The position numbers and the translations under genes were made by a program. The notes beneath the pieces were generated by a model that saw nothing but the letters and a program-made list of their open reading frames with translations, was not told the DNA's origin and made no database searches. Below are positions 28,269 through 36,352 of a DNA stretch of 64,000 nucleotides, piece by piece (position 1 is the stretch's first letter; each line of letters opens with the position of its first letter). This DNA comes from Betaproteobacteria bacterium Ga0077532 (GTDB lineage: Bacteria; Pseudomonadota; Gammaproteobacteria; Burkholderiales; Ga0077523), in assembly GCA_001464895.1 (NCBI GenBank), contig LNEE01000059.1, forward strand, positions 42,084-106,083, given 5' to 3'.

Positions 28269-29426
28269 TCAACCGCGCGACGTGGCCGCCTCCACGAGAT
28301 CGTCCACACCGCCGTAGGACACGAGCCACGGATCCGGTTGCACGGGCTGCGCCGCCTCCCAGACGATGTCGAAGGCGTCCTTCCCGTTCCATACACCCAC
28401 CCGCGGCGTGAGCCATGTGTGATTGTTCTCCGGGTCGATGGTGACCCGTCCGTGCGGAGCTTCCAGTTCGAGGCCGCGGGCGCAGCGGATGATCCGCTGC
28501 GTATCCATGCCGCCGGCCAGCGCCAGCGCCGCGGCGAACAGGCGCATCGCCGTGTAGCCCGAGGCGGCGTACTGGCTGATGGGCGTGGTGGCGCCGAAGC
28601 GGCGCCGGAACGCATCTGTGAAGGCCTGGTTCGCGGGGGTGTCGATGCTGCTGAAGTAGGGCGCTGCGGTGATGTGACCTGCGCACTCCGGTCGCCCGAT
28701 CGCGATCAGTTCTGCTTCGGTGACGTTGTGGCTGGCCACCGGGATGTCCGCGGGGTCGATGCCGGCATCGGCGTAGCGCATCAGGAAGCGCCCGATGCCG
28801 TCGCCCACCACCGTGCTGAACACGGCATCGGGACGCAGCGCCTTCACGCGATCGACGAGCCGGTCGAAGGCGTCGTCGCGCGCGACCATCGGCAGGTAGA
28901 TCTCGTCCAGCACCGTGCCGCCCTGACGCTCGACGAGATCGCGCATCACGCGATTGGCCTCGCGCGGATACACGTAGTCGGAGCCGAGCAGCACGAAGCG
29001 CCGGGCGCCGCGCCGGAACAGGTGGCGGGCGAGCGGCACGCTGTTCTGGTTGGTGGCGGCACCCGTGTAGATGACGTTCGGGGAGAACTCGAAGCCTTCG
29101 TAGAGATCCGGGTACCACAGGAGGCCGTTGCGGCGCTCGATGGCGGGGAGCACCGCCTTCCTGCTGAGCGAGGTGCAGCAGCCCACCATCACGCTCACGG
29201 CATCCTCGGTGAGCAGGCGGTCGGCGTAACGCCGGTAGAGCGCGGGGTCCGAGCGGGTGTCGTACTCGACGGCGGCGAGCGGCCTGCCGAGGACGCCGCC
29301 CGCGGCGTTGATCTCCTCGATGGCGAGGGTCGCGCCGCGGATGTGCTGCGACGACGGGATCGCCATCGGGCCGGAACGCGAGAAGAGCAGACCGACCGCC
29401 CAGGCGTCCTCGCGCTCCACGCTCAT
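28269..29426 (-). CDS. AmiC-like cytosolic amide-sensing protein
   Basis: The 385-residue protein has the periplasmic-binding-protein fold of AmiC (AVGLLFSRSGPMA, LAIEEINAAGGVLG, LLWYPDLYEGFEFSPNVIYTGA, YISxxDY-type FVLLGSDYVYPREANR) but no signal peptide, as in the cytosolic AmiC sensor that holds AmiR inactive until ligand binds. It is the first gene of the cluster, 187 bases upstream of the ANTAR regulator. ATG 29426 is preferred; 29462 is possible. The spacer 28082-28268 contains an inverted repeat (CCACGT at 28228, ACGTGG at 28242) without a T tract. Confidence 0.88.
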   Translation of the reverse strand: MSVEREDAWAVGLLFSRSGPMAIPSSQHIRGATLAIEEINAAGGVLGRPLAAVEYDTRSDPALYRRYADRLLTEDAVSVMVGCCTSLSRKAVLPAIERRNGLLWYPDLYEGFEFSPNVIYTGAATNQNSVPLARHLFRRGARRFVLLGSDYVYPREANRVMRDLVERQGGTVLDEIYLPMVARDDAFDRLVDRVKALRPDAVFSTVVGDGIGRFLMRYADAGIDPADIPVASHNVTEAELIAIGRPECAGHITAAPYFSSIDTPANQAFTDAFRRRFGATTPISQYAASGYTAMRLFAAALALAGGMDTQRIIRCARGLELEAPHGRVTIDPENNHTWLTPRVGVWNGKDAFDIVWEAAQPVQPDPWLVSYGGVDDLVEAATSRG

Positions 29427-29519
29427 CGGGCTGTTCTCGTATCGCTCATGACGGCTGAACATAGCACAGGGTCCGCGCCGCATAATCGGCGCTTCCGATG
29501 TCGCAGGGAGTCCCGAACG

Positions 29520-30539
29520 ATGGTTGCAGTGAACCGCCAGTGGTGCATCGCCCGCCGCCCGGAGGGGTGCGCTTCCGCCGACGATTTCGCGTGGCAGGAG
29601 ACGCCGGTCCCGGGTGTCGCCGAGGGGCAGGCACTCGTGCGCAACCTGTTCCTATCGATCGACCCCACGAACCGCCCGTGGATGTGGGAGAAGGACACCT
29701 ACCTGCCGGCGCAGAACCTCGGCCAACCCATGCGCGGAGTCTGCATCGGGCGCGTGGAGCAGTCCGCGAATCCGAAGTTTCCCGTCGGGTGCCACGTCTC
29801 CGGCCTGTTCGGTTGGCAGGACTACACGCTGATCGACAGCCAGATGCGCGTGAACCGGCTGCCCGACGATCCGTCGATCCCGCTCACGATGCACTTCGGT
29901 CTGTTCGGCCACATCGGCATCCCTGCGTACTTCGGTGTGCTCGACATCGGCCGCGCGAAGGCGGGCGACACGCTGGTCGTGTCCGGGGCGGCCGGGGCCG
30001 TCGGTTCGCTGGCCGGCCAGATCGGGAAGATCACCGGCTGCCGCGTGATCGGCATCGCGGGCACGGCGGACAAGTGTCGCTGGATCACGGAAACACTCGG
30101 GTTCGATGCTGCGATCGATTACCGCACCGAATCGGTGGCGGAGCGCCTCGATGCACTGTGCCCCGACGGCATCGACGTCTACTTCGACAACGTCGGCGGG
30201 CCGATGCTGGAGACGGTCCTCGATCGCATGAAGGTGCACGGGCGCATCGCACTGTGCGGCGCCATCTCGCAGTACAACCACGCGGACGTGAGCGACTTCG
30301 AACCCGGACCGCGGAACCTTTTCCTCATGGTGACGAAGCGGCTGCGGATGGAGGGCTTTCTGTCGTCCGATTATCTGCCCCGCGCCCGCGAGGCCATCGA
30401 CGCGCTGGCCGGCTGGTACCGCGAGGGGTGCATCCAGTATCGCCTGCACGTGGTCGACGGATTGGAGCAGGCGCCCACCGCCCTGGGCATGCTGTTCGAC
30501 GGCACCAACCAGGGGAAGCTGATCGTCCGGATAGCGTGA
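29520..30539 (+). CDS. NADP-dependent oxidoreductase (zinc-independent MDR family)
   Basis: The 339-residue protein belongs to the medium-chain reductase group that reduces alkenals and enones (prostaglandin reductase/curcumin reductase-like): SIDPTNRPWM near residue 50, the nucleotide loop VSGAAGAVGSLAGQIGKITG (about 155-175), YFDNVGGPMLETVL and the C-terminal GKLIVRIA. It lacks the structural zinc cysteines of alcohol dehydrogenases. The start ATG at 29520 lies in the short divergent region from the amiC-like gene. The physiological substrate is unknown and no operon partner is evident. Confidence 0.9.
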   Translation: MVAVNRQWCIARRPEGCASADDFAWQETPVPGVAEGQALVRNLFLSIDPTNRPWMWEKDTYLPAQNLGQPMRGVCIGRVEQSANPKFPVGCHVSGLFGWQDYTLIDSQMRVNRLPDDPSIPLTMHFGLFGHIGIPAYFGVLDIGRAKAGDTLVVSGAAGAVGSLAGQIGKITGCRVIGIAGTADKCRWITETLGFDAAIDYRTESVAERLDALCPDGIDVYFDNVGGPMLETVLDRMKVHGRIALCGAISQYNHADVSDFEPGPRNLFLMVTKRLRMEGFLSSDYLPRAREAIDALAGWYREGCIQYRLHVVDGLEQAPTALGMLFDGTNQGKLIVRIA

Positions 30540-30551
30540 TTTCCGGCGGAT

Positions 30552-31508
30552 TCAGCGGAAGCCCGCGGCTGCCATGTCGGCGCGGTTCGGTGGGTCCGCG
30601 CCGGCGCGGCTGCAGGTGATCGAAGCCGCGGCGATGGCGTAACGGAGGGCGTCGTCGAGGTCCGCAGCCGCGAGTCGTCCGAGGGCCTCGCGGCTGAGCA
30701 GCCCGCGCCGATGCAGGCGGGCCAGCAGCGCCGCATGGAAACTGTCTCCCGCGCCGACCGTGTCGACCAAGCGTACGGATTGCCCGGGCACCGTCATGGA
30801 AGCACCGCCGAAGAACGCGGTTGCACCTGCGGGGCCGAGCGTGACGATCACCAGCGATACGCCTGCTTCGATCCAGCCCTGCGCCAGCGTTGCGGCATTG
30901 CAGTCCGGTCCGAACGCCGCCAAGAGGTCCTCGTCGCTCGCCTTCACGATCGTGGCGCGCGACACCAGCGTGGCGAACCGGCGGCGCCACGCGGCGAGAT
31001 CCCCCACCAGCGCAGGCCGCACGTTCGCGTCGATGCTGATGACGCGCTGCGCGCCATCCCGCGCGGCGAGGGCGGCGAGAGCATCGGCCATCGGTGGCAC
31101 TGCGATCGGATACGAACCGAGGGCGACGGCCTCGATGCTCGCGGGCAATGTCGCAGGCAGCGCGTCGGGCGCGAGTGCAGTGTCCGCCGTGCGATCCACC
31201 TCGAAGGCGTAGCGGGGATGCCCGGCCTCGTCGGTGGAGATCCGAGCGACCGGGGTGGGGCGATCCGTCCGCAACGCGAGCCGCGTGTCGACGCCGGCAT
31301 CGGTCAAGCGTCGGATCAGCAGGGCGCCGTGGGCATCGGTCGAGATTCCGCCCAGGAAGGCCGCCGGGCAGCCGAGACGTCCGAGGCCGATGGCCACGTT
31401 GAACGGCGAGCCGCCGGGGATGGGGCGATCGGGCGCGGCATCGAACACATCGACCAGCGCCTCGCCGCACACCAGCACAGCGGGCGCTGCACCGTCGTCA
31501 GGCGGCAT
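30552..31508 (-). CDS. PfkB-family carbohydrate kinase (fructokinase-like)
   Basis: The 318-residue sugar kinase has the N-terminal GGSPFNVAIGLGRLG glycine motif (about 32) and the C-terminal anion-hole/catalytic signature VDTVGAGDSFHAALL (about 247) with the catalytic aspartate. Fructokinase is the best guess because of GEALVDVF and the GGISTDAHG segment. Other ribokinase-family substrates remain possible. Its start lies 11 bases inside the end of the ParA-like gene, so the two are co-translated. It converges on the oxidoreductase. Confidence 0.9.
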   Translation of the reverse strand: MPPDDGAAPAVLVCGEALVDVFDAAPDRPIPGGSPFNVAIGLGRLGCPAAFLGGISTDAHGALLIRRLTDAGVDTRLALRTDRPTPVARISTDEAGHPRYAFEVDRTADTALAPDALPATLPASIEAVALGSYPIAVPPMADALAALAARDGAQRVISIDANVRPALVGDLAAWRRRFATLVSRATIVKASDEDLLAAFGPDCNAATLAQGWIEAGVSLVIVTLGPAGATAFFGGASMTVPGQSVRLVDTVGAGDSFHAALLARLHRRGLLSREALGRLAAADLDDALRYAIAAASITCSRAGADPPNRADMAAAGFR

Positions 31509-32130
31509 CGTCCTCCGCCACGCCGATCGCGAGGCCGAGGCGGTCGAGCACCTGGCCGGCGATGCGGCGGCAGGCGTTGTTGAGCGGCGTGGGCAGGGAT
31601 TCCGGTATCTCGTCGAGCAGCAGGAGCTTGGAACTGCTCACGGCGGCGACGGGTTCGAGGAGGCGGTGCCGCTGGTCGCCGAGCATGGTGTCCACGAGCC
31701 GGTCGGCGGCGTCCCGCTGCCAGGGGTTGGTCGGCCACTGCGACGGCACGGCCAGCGCGTTCGGAAAGCGCTCGAGGTCCTGCAGGACGGTGCGGATGTC
31801 CTCGGGGGAATCGCGGAACGGCAGCAGCACGAGGGTTGCCACGGAATGCAGGCGGCGATCCTTCTCGGTGCGCCCGCCACCGCCGTCGACGATGCCGATC
31901 CAGCCGTCCAGGCCGTGGAGCTTCTGGACGACGCGATCGAGCAGATCGGGGGTGCGTGCATCCGCGGGGAGATAGCGGCGATGGGTGCGCGAAAGCAATG
32001 TGCGCGTGGTGTCGGTGAGCACCACGACAGCCCGATGCCCGCAGAGCCCGAAGCCTTCCCCGAGCATGTGCGACAGGGTCGTCTTGCCGGTGCCGCCCTT
32101 GTTGCCGATGACGCTGATGATCTCTGCCAT
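31498..32130 (-). CDS. ParA/MinD-like P-loop ATPase, orphan
   Basis: The 210-residue protein begins MAEIISVIGNKGGTGKTTL, a deviant Walker A motif with the signature lysine of ParA/MinD ATPases. The following VVVLTDTTRTLLSR replaces the usual DxDPQ (Walker A') aspartate context, and a WIGIVDGGGG segment stands at Walker B. No ParB, MinC/E or parS-like site is seen nearby. It overlaps the sugar-kinase gene by 11 bases. Role (cargo positioning or a metabolic switch) cannot be assigned. The ATG at 32130 is chosen because it begins the conserved strand. Confidence 0.75.
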   Translation of the reverse strand: MAEIISVIGNKGGTGKTTLSHMLGEGFGLCGHRAVVVLTDTTRTLLSRTHRRYLPADARTPDLLDRVVQKLHGLDGWIGIVDGGGGRTEKDRRLHSVATLVLLPFRDSPEDIRTVLQDLERFPNALAVPSQWPTNPWQRDAADRLVDTMLGDQRHRLLEPVAAVSSSKLLLLDEIPESLPTPLNNACRRIAGQVLDRLGLAIGVAEDDAA

Positions 32131-32249
32131 GGATCTCCGTCTCCCATGCCGACGGTATCCGAGCGCGCCGGAGCGCACAACCCTGCGACCCCAGGACATT
32201 GAGAAGAAGGCGGGGTGTGCCGATCGGCCGTCGTCGATCGTGCGGGGAA

Positions 32250-32282
32250 AGAAAAAGGGCGGGGCACTTTCGCGCTCCGCCC
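32250..32282 (-). terminator. Intrinsic terminator after dnaJ
   Basis: On the minus strand GGGCGG (32282-32277) pairs with CCGCCC (32262-32257), followed by TTTTTC. It lies 24 bases after the dnaJ stop and closes the heat-shock operon. Confidence 0.82.
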
Positions 32283-32305
32283 TCATCGCGTTCGGCCCGC
32301 GACGA

Positions 32306-33436
32306 TCAGGTCCCGAAGAAATCCTTCACCTTGTCCATCCACGACTTCGCCTTCGGATTGTGGTGCGCCCCGTCGCGCTCGTTGATGGACTCCAGCTCCT
32401 CCAGCAGTTCCCGCTGGCGCGCCGTGAGGTTCACCGGGGTCTCGACCATCACGTGGCACATGAGATCGCCATGCGTGGATGACCGGACGCCCTTGATGCC
32501 CTTGCCGCGCAGCCGGAACACCTTGCCGGTCTGGGTCTCGGCGGGGATGCGGATCTTCGCCGCGCCGTCGAGCGTGGGGATCTCGATCTCGCCGCCCAGG
32601 GCGGCCGTGGTGAAGCTGATCGGCATTTCGCAGTGGAGGTCGTTCTGGTCGCGCGTGAAGACGGCGTGCTCGCGGATGTGGATCACCACGTACAGGTCGC
32701 CGTTCGGCCCCCCGTTGACGCCGGCCTCGCCCTCGCCGGACAGGCGGATGCGATCCCCTTCGTCGACGCCCGCCGGGATCTTCACCGACAGCGTCTTCTG
32801 CTTCTTGGTGCGCCCCGCGCCGCCGCACGTGCCGCAGGGGTCGGTGATGACCTTGCCGCTGCCGTGACACTTCGGGCACGTCTGCTGGATGCTGAAGAAG
32901 CCCTGCTGCATCCGCACCTGGCCGTGGCCGGCGCAGGTCGGGCAGGTCTTGGGTTGCGTTCCCGACTTCGCACCGGTGCCGTGGCAGGTTTCGCACTCCT
33001 CCATGGTCGGGATGCGGATGCGGGTCTCGGTGCCGCGCGCGGCCTCTTCCAGGGACACTTCGAGGTTGTAGCGGAGGTCCGCGCCGCGGTAGACGCTGTT
33101 GCGTCCGCCGCCGCCCCGGCCGCCGCCGCCACCGAAGATCTCGCCGAAGATGTCGCCGAACACGCCCTCGAAGCCACCCATCCCGGCCCCGCCCGCGGCG
33201 GCGGCCGAGGGATCGACGCCGGCGTGGCCGTAGGAGTCGTAGGCCGCCCGCTTCTGCGGGTCGGAGAGCATCTCGTAGGCTTCCTTCGCCTCCTTGAACT
33301 TCTCCTCGGCGTCCTTGCTGTCCGGGTTGCGGTCCGGGTGGAACTTCATCGCGAGCTTCCGGTACGACTTCTTGATCTCGTCGTCGGAGGCGTCGCGGTT
33401 CACACCCAGGATTTCGTAAAAATCACGCTTGGCCAT
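32306..33436 (-). CDS. dnaJ: Chaperone DnaJ
   Basis: DnaJ delivers clients to DnaK and stimulates its ATPase. The 376-residue protein has a J domain with HPD in KFHPDRN (residues 33-35), a Gly/Phe-rich segment with a [11 protein letters not shown] stretch (about 75-115) and four zinc CxxCxGxG repeats ([32 protein letters not shown]; about 148-205). Two C-terminal substrate domains complete it. It is the last gene of grpE-dnaK-dnaJ and carries its own downstream terminator. A further terminator-like hairpin between dnaK and dnaJ probably sets their ratio. Confidence 0.98.
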   Translation of the reverse strand: MAKRDFYEILGVNRDASDDEIKKSYRKLAMKFHPDRNPDSKDAEEKFKEAKEAYEMLSDPQKRAAYDSYGHAGVDPSAAAAGGAGMGGFEGVFGDIFGEIFGGGGGRGGGGRNSVYRGADLRYNLEVSLEEAARGTETRIRIPTMEECETCHGTGAKSGTQPKTCPTCAGHGQVRMQQGFFSIQQTCPKCHGSGKVITDPCGTCGGAGRTKKQKTLSVKIPAGVDEGDRIRLSGEGEAGVNGGPNGDLYVVIHIREHAVFTRDQNDLHCEMPISFTTAALGGEIEIPTLDGAAKIRIPAETQTGKVFRLRGKGIKGVRSSTHGDLMCHVMVETPVNLTARQRELLEELESINERDGAHHNPKAKSWMDKVKDFFGT

Positions 33437-33510
33437 TGATCAGATCTCGCCACGGACATGGGGAGCCCGGCGACGCGATGGCAACGCTGGCCATCGCGGT
33501 CCGGGCCCGG

Positions 33511-33551
33511 GAAACGAAAAGGCGAGGGCGGCCCGATGGGGCGCCCTCGCC
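33511..33551 (-). terminator. Hairpin terminator between dnaK and dnaJ
   Basis: On the minus strand GGCGAGGGCG (33551-33542) pairs with CGCCCTCGCC (33530-33521) over 10 bp, followed by TTTTCGTTTCC. It sits in the 171-base dnaK-dnaJ gap and should terminate part of the transcripts, lowering DnaJ relative to DnaK. Confidence 0.78.
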
Positions 33552-33607
33552 GTGCTCGGGAGGGCGGGCAACGCCCGCCGACCGGAGTCCAACTGCTTGC
33601 TCGTCGG

Positions 33608-35545
33608 TTACTTGCGGTCCTTCACTTCCTCGAACTCGGCATCGACCACGTCGCCGTCGTCCGCCTTGCCGCCGGCGCCACCACCGGCCGAGGCCTGCGG
33701 GCCGGGGGCACCGCCTTCCTGTTGCGCGCCGGCGTACATCTTTTCGGCCAGCTTGTGCGAGGCCTGCATCAGCGCTTCCGACTTCGCCTCGATGACGTCC
33801 TTGTCGTTGCCCTTCAGTGCTTCCTCAGCTTCCTTCAACGCGGCCTCGATCGCCGACTTCTCGGCGGCCTCGACCTTGTCGCCGTGCTCGGTCAGGGTCT
33901 TGCGGACCTGGTGCGTCAGGGCGTCGAGCTGGTTGCGGGCATCGACCACCTCGCGCAGCTTGCGGTCGTCCTCGGCGTTCATCTCGGCGTCCTTCACCAT
34001 CCGCTTGATCTCGTCCTCGGTGAGGCCGGAGCTTGCCTTGATGGTGATCTTGTTCTCCTTGCCGCTCGCCTTGTCGCGGGCGGACACGTGCAGGATGCCG
34101 TTGGCGTCGATGTCGAACGTCACCTCGATCTGCGGCATGCCGCGCGGCGCGGCGGGGATGCCCTCGAGGTTGAATTCACCCAGCGACTTGTTGCCCGAGG
34201 CCATCTCGCGCTCGCCCTGCAGCACCTTGATGGTCACGGCGGGCTGGTTGTCGTCGGCCGTGGAGAACACCTGGTTCGCCTTGGTCGGGATCGTCGTGTT
34301 CTTGTGGATCAGCTTCGTCATCACGCCACCGAGGGTCTCGATACCCAGCGACAGCGGCGTCACGTCGAGCAGCAGGACGTCCTTCACGTCACCCTTCAGC
34401 ACGCCACCCTGCACCGCCGCGCCGATGGCCACGGCCTCGTCCGGGTTCACGTCCTTACGCGGTTCGCGACCGAAGAACTCCTTCACCTTGTCCTGCACCT
34501 TCGGCATGCGGGTCATGCCGCCGACCAGGATCACGTCGTCGATGTCCGAGACCTTCACGCCGGCGTCCTTGATGGCGACGCGGCAGGGCTCGATGGACTT
34601 CTCGACGAGGTCCTCCACCAGGCTCTCGAACTTGGCCCGCGTGATCTTCTGCGCGAGGTGCTTCGGACCGCTGGCGTCGGCCGTGATGTAGGGCAGGTTG
34701 ATCTCGGTCTGCTGCGACGACGACAGTTCGATCTTCGCCTTCTCGGCGGCTTCCCGCAGGCGCTGCAAGGCGAGGACGTCCTTGCCGAGATCGACGCCGG
34801 ACTCCTTCTTGAACTCGCCGATGATGTATTCGATCAGGCGATGGTCGAAGTCCTCGCCACCGAGGAACGTGTCGCCGTTCGTGGCAAGCACCTCGAACTG
34901 CTTCTCGCCTTCGACGTCGGCGATCTCGATGATCGAGATGTCGAACGTGCCGCCGCCGAGGTCGTACACGGCGATCTTGCGATCCTTGCCGCCGGACTTG
35001 TCGAGGCCGAACGCGAGGGCCGCGGCCGTGGGTTCGTTGATGATCCGCTTGACGTCGAGACCGGCGATGCGGCCCGCGTCCTTGGTGGCCTGGCGCTGCG
35101 AATCATTGAAGTAGGCGGGGACCGTGATGACGGCCTCGGTGACCGGCTCGCCCAGGTAGTCCTCGGCGGTCTTCTTCATCTTCATCAGCACCTGCGCCGA
35201 CACTTCCGGCGGTGCGATGCTCTTGCCGCGCACGTCGACCCAGACGTCGCCGTTGCTGTTCTCGACGATGCCGTAGGGCATCAGTTCGATGGCCTTCTGC
35301 ACTTCCCGTTCCTTGAACCGACGACCGATCAGGCGCTTCACCGCCGACAGCGTATTGCGCGGGTTCGTGATGGCCTGGCGCTTCGCCGGTGCGCCGACGA
35401 GGATCTCGCCGTCCTCGGCATAGGCCACGATGGACGGGGTGGTGCGGGTGCCTTCAGCGTTTTCGATGACCTTCGGGACGCCGTTCTCCATGATGGCCAC
35501 ACAGGAGTTGGTCGTGCCGAGGTCGATACCGATGATCTTTGCCAT
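33608..35545 (-). CDS. dnaK: Chaperone DnaK (Hsp70)
   Basis: The 645-residue Hsp70 has the ATPase-domain signatures [17 protein letters not shown] (residue 4), [15 protein letters not shown] (about 198) and [11 protein letters not shown] (about 338). A substrate-binding domain follows ([17 protein letters not shown], about 392) and the conserved acidic C-terminal tail ends [13 protein letters not shown]. It works with GrpE and DnaJ encoded on either side. Length is normal for Proteobacteria. A 103-base gap separates it from grpE. Confidence 0.99.
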   Translation of the reverse strand: MAKIIGIDLGTTNSCVAIMENGVPKVIENAEGTRTTPSIVAYAEDGEILVGAPAKRQAITNPRNTLSAVKRLIGRRFKEREVQKAIELMPYGIVENSNGDVWVDVRGKSIAPPEVSAQVLMKMKKTAEDYLGEPVTEAVITVPAYFNDSQRQATKDAGRIAGLDVKRIINEPTAAALAFGLDKSGGKDRKIAVYDLGGGTFDISIIEIADVEGEKQFEVLATNGDTFLGGEDFDHRLIEYIIGEFKKESGVDLGKDVLALQRLREAAEKAKIELSSSQQTEINLPYITADASGPKHLAQKITRAKFESLVEDLVEKSIEPCRVAIKDAGVKVSDIDDVILVGGMTRMPKVQDKVKEFFGREPRKDVNPDEAVAIGAAVQGGVLKGDVKDVLLLDVTPLSLGIETLGGVMTKLIHKNTTIPTKANQVFSTADDNQPAVTIKVLQGEREMASGNKSLGEFNLEGIPAAPRGMPQIEVTFDIDANGILHVSARDKASGKENKITIKASSGLTEDEIKRMVKDAEMNAEDDRKLREVVDARNQLDALTHQVRKTLTEHGDKVEAAEKSAIEAALKEAEEALKGNDKDVIEAKSEALMQASHKLAEKMYAGAQQEGGAPGPQASAGGGAGGKADDGDVVDAEFEEVKDRK

Positions 35546-35648
35546 GATGCGTCCTTGCGGGAAAGTGATGTCTGACGGCTATATTCGGGTGAGGCGTCTC
35601 TGATTCAAGCGTCGGTGCGCGATACGTGCGACATCGATCTCGCCCGGA

Positions 35649-36191
35649 TCAAGCACCCTTCGCGCGGGCCACTGCCACGAGCGCCGGGCGCAGCACGCGT
35701 TCGTGCAACAGGTAACCCTTCTGGAACACCTCGACCACCGTGTTGGGCGGCTGCTCCGAGTCGACCATGCTCATGGCCTGGTGGCGGTGCGGGTCGAACT
35801 TCTCGCCGACGGGATTCATCTCGCGGATGGCGAACTTCTCGAAGACGGAGGTGAGCTGCCGGAGCGTGATCTCGACGCCGCTCTTCATGCTCTCGAAAGT
35901 CGCGTTCTGCACCCCCGCGGCGGCTTCGAGGCTGTCGCGCACCGCCAGCAGTTCCGACGAGAACCCGTCCACCGCAAACTTGTGCGCCTTGGCCACGTCG
36001 TCCTGGGCCCGCTTGCGGATGTTCTCGGTCTCGGCCTTCGCGCGAAGCCACGCGTCGTGGTGCTCGAGGGCCTGCAGCTCCGCCTTGCGCAACAGCTCCT
36101 CGAGGCTGGGCATCACCTCCGGTGCGGAATCCGCCGCCGTAGCGGTGGCCTCGATGCCTTCTGGGGTGGCGTTATCCTGCTGATCTGTCAT
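35649..36191 (-). CDS. grpE: Nucleotide exchange factor GrpE
   Basis: GrpE releases ADP from DnaK. The 180-residue protein has a variable acidic N-terminus, the long coiled coil (about 55-105; [23 protein letters not shown]) and the beta domain with [13 protein letters not shown] (about 128) and [20 protein letters not shown] 36191 was chosen over a longer frame to 36269 because upstream sequence contains the promoter. First gene of the heat-shock operon. Confidence 0.96.
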   Translation of the reverse strand: MTDQQDNATPEGIEATATAADSAPEVMPSLEELLRKAELQALEHHDAWLRAKAETENIRKRAQDDVAKAHKFAVDGFSSELLAVRDSLEAAAGVQNATFESMKSGVEITLRQLTSVFEKFAIREMNPVGEKFDPHRHQAMSMVDSEQPPNTVVEVFQKGYLLHERVLRPALVAVARAKGA

Positions 36192-36227
36192 GAGTTTTCT
36201 GCTCTGTTCAATTTCCGACCCACCGCA

Positions 36228-36254
36228 CGTTGGGGTGGCGGGCGGGATTTCAAG
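36228..36254 (-). promoter_or_regulatory. Sigma-32 heat-shock promoter of grpE-dnaK-dnaJ
   Basis: On the minus strand a -35 box CTTGAAA (36254-36248) is followed after 12 bases by CCCCAACG (36235-36228), close to the sigma-32 consensus CTTGAAA / CCCCATNT. It lies about 37 bases upstream of the grpE start. Confidence 0.72.
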
Positions 36255-36352
36255 GGCGAGTTCGTCCAACGGCCGACCTCGGATCAGTCGGATGCCTCAA
36301 GTCGCACGGGGCGTCGGTCGTAAGCGGGAGATCACGCCTCCGAGTGGTTGCC

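Noticed and set aside
28017..29519. Upstream extension of the NADP-dependent oxidoreductase (840-residue frame)
   Set aside because: It runs antisense through the amiC-like gene; the family start is at 29520.
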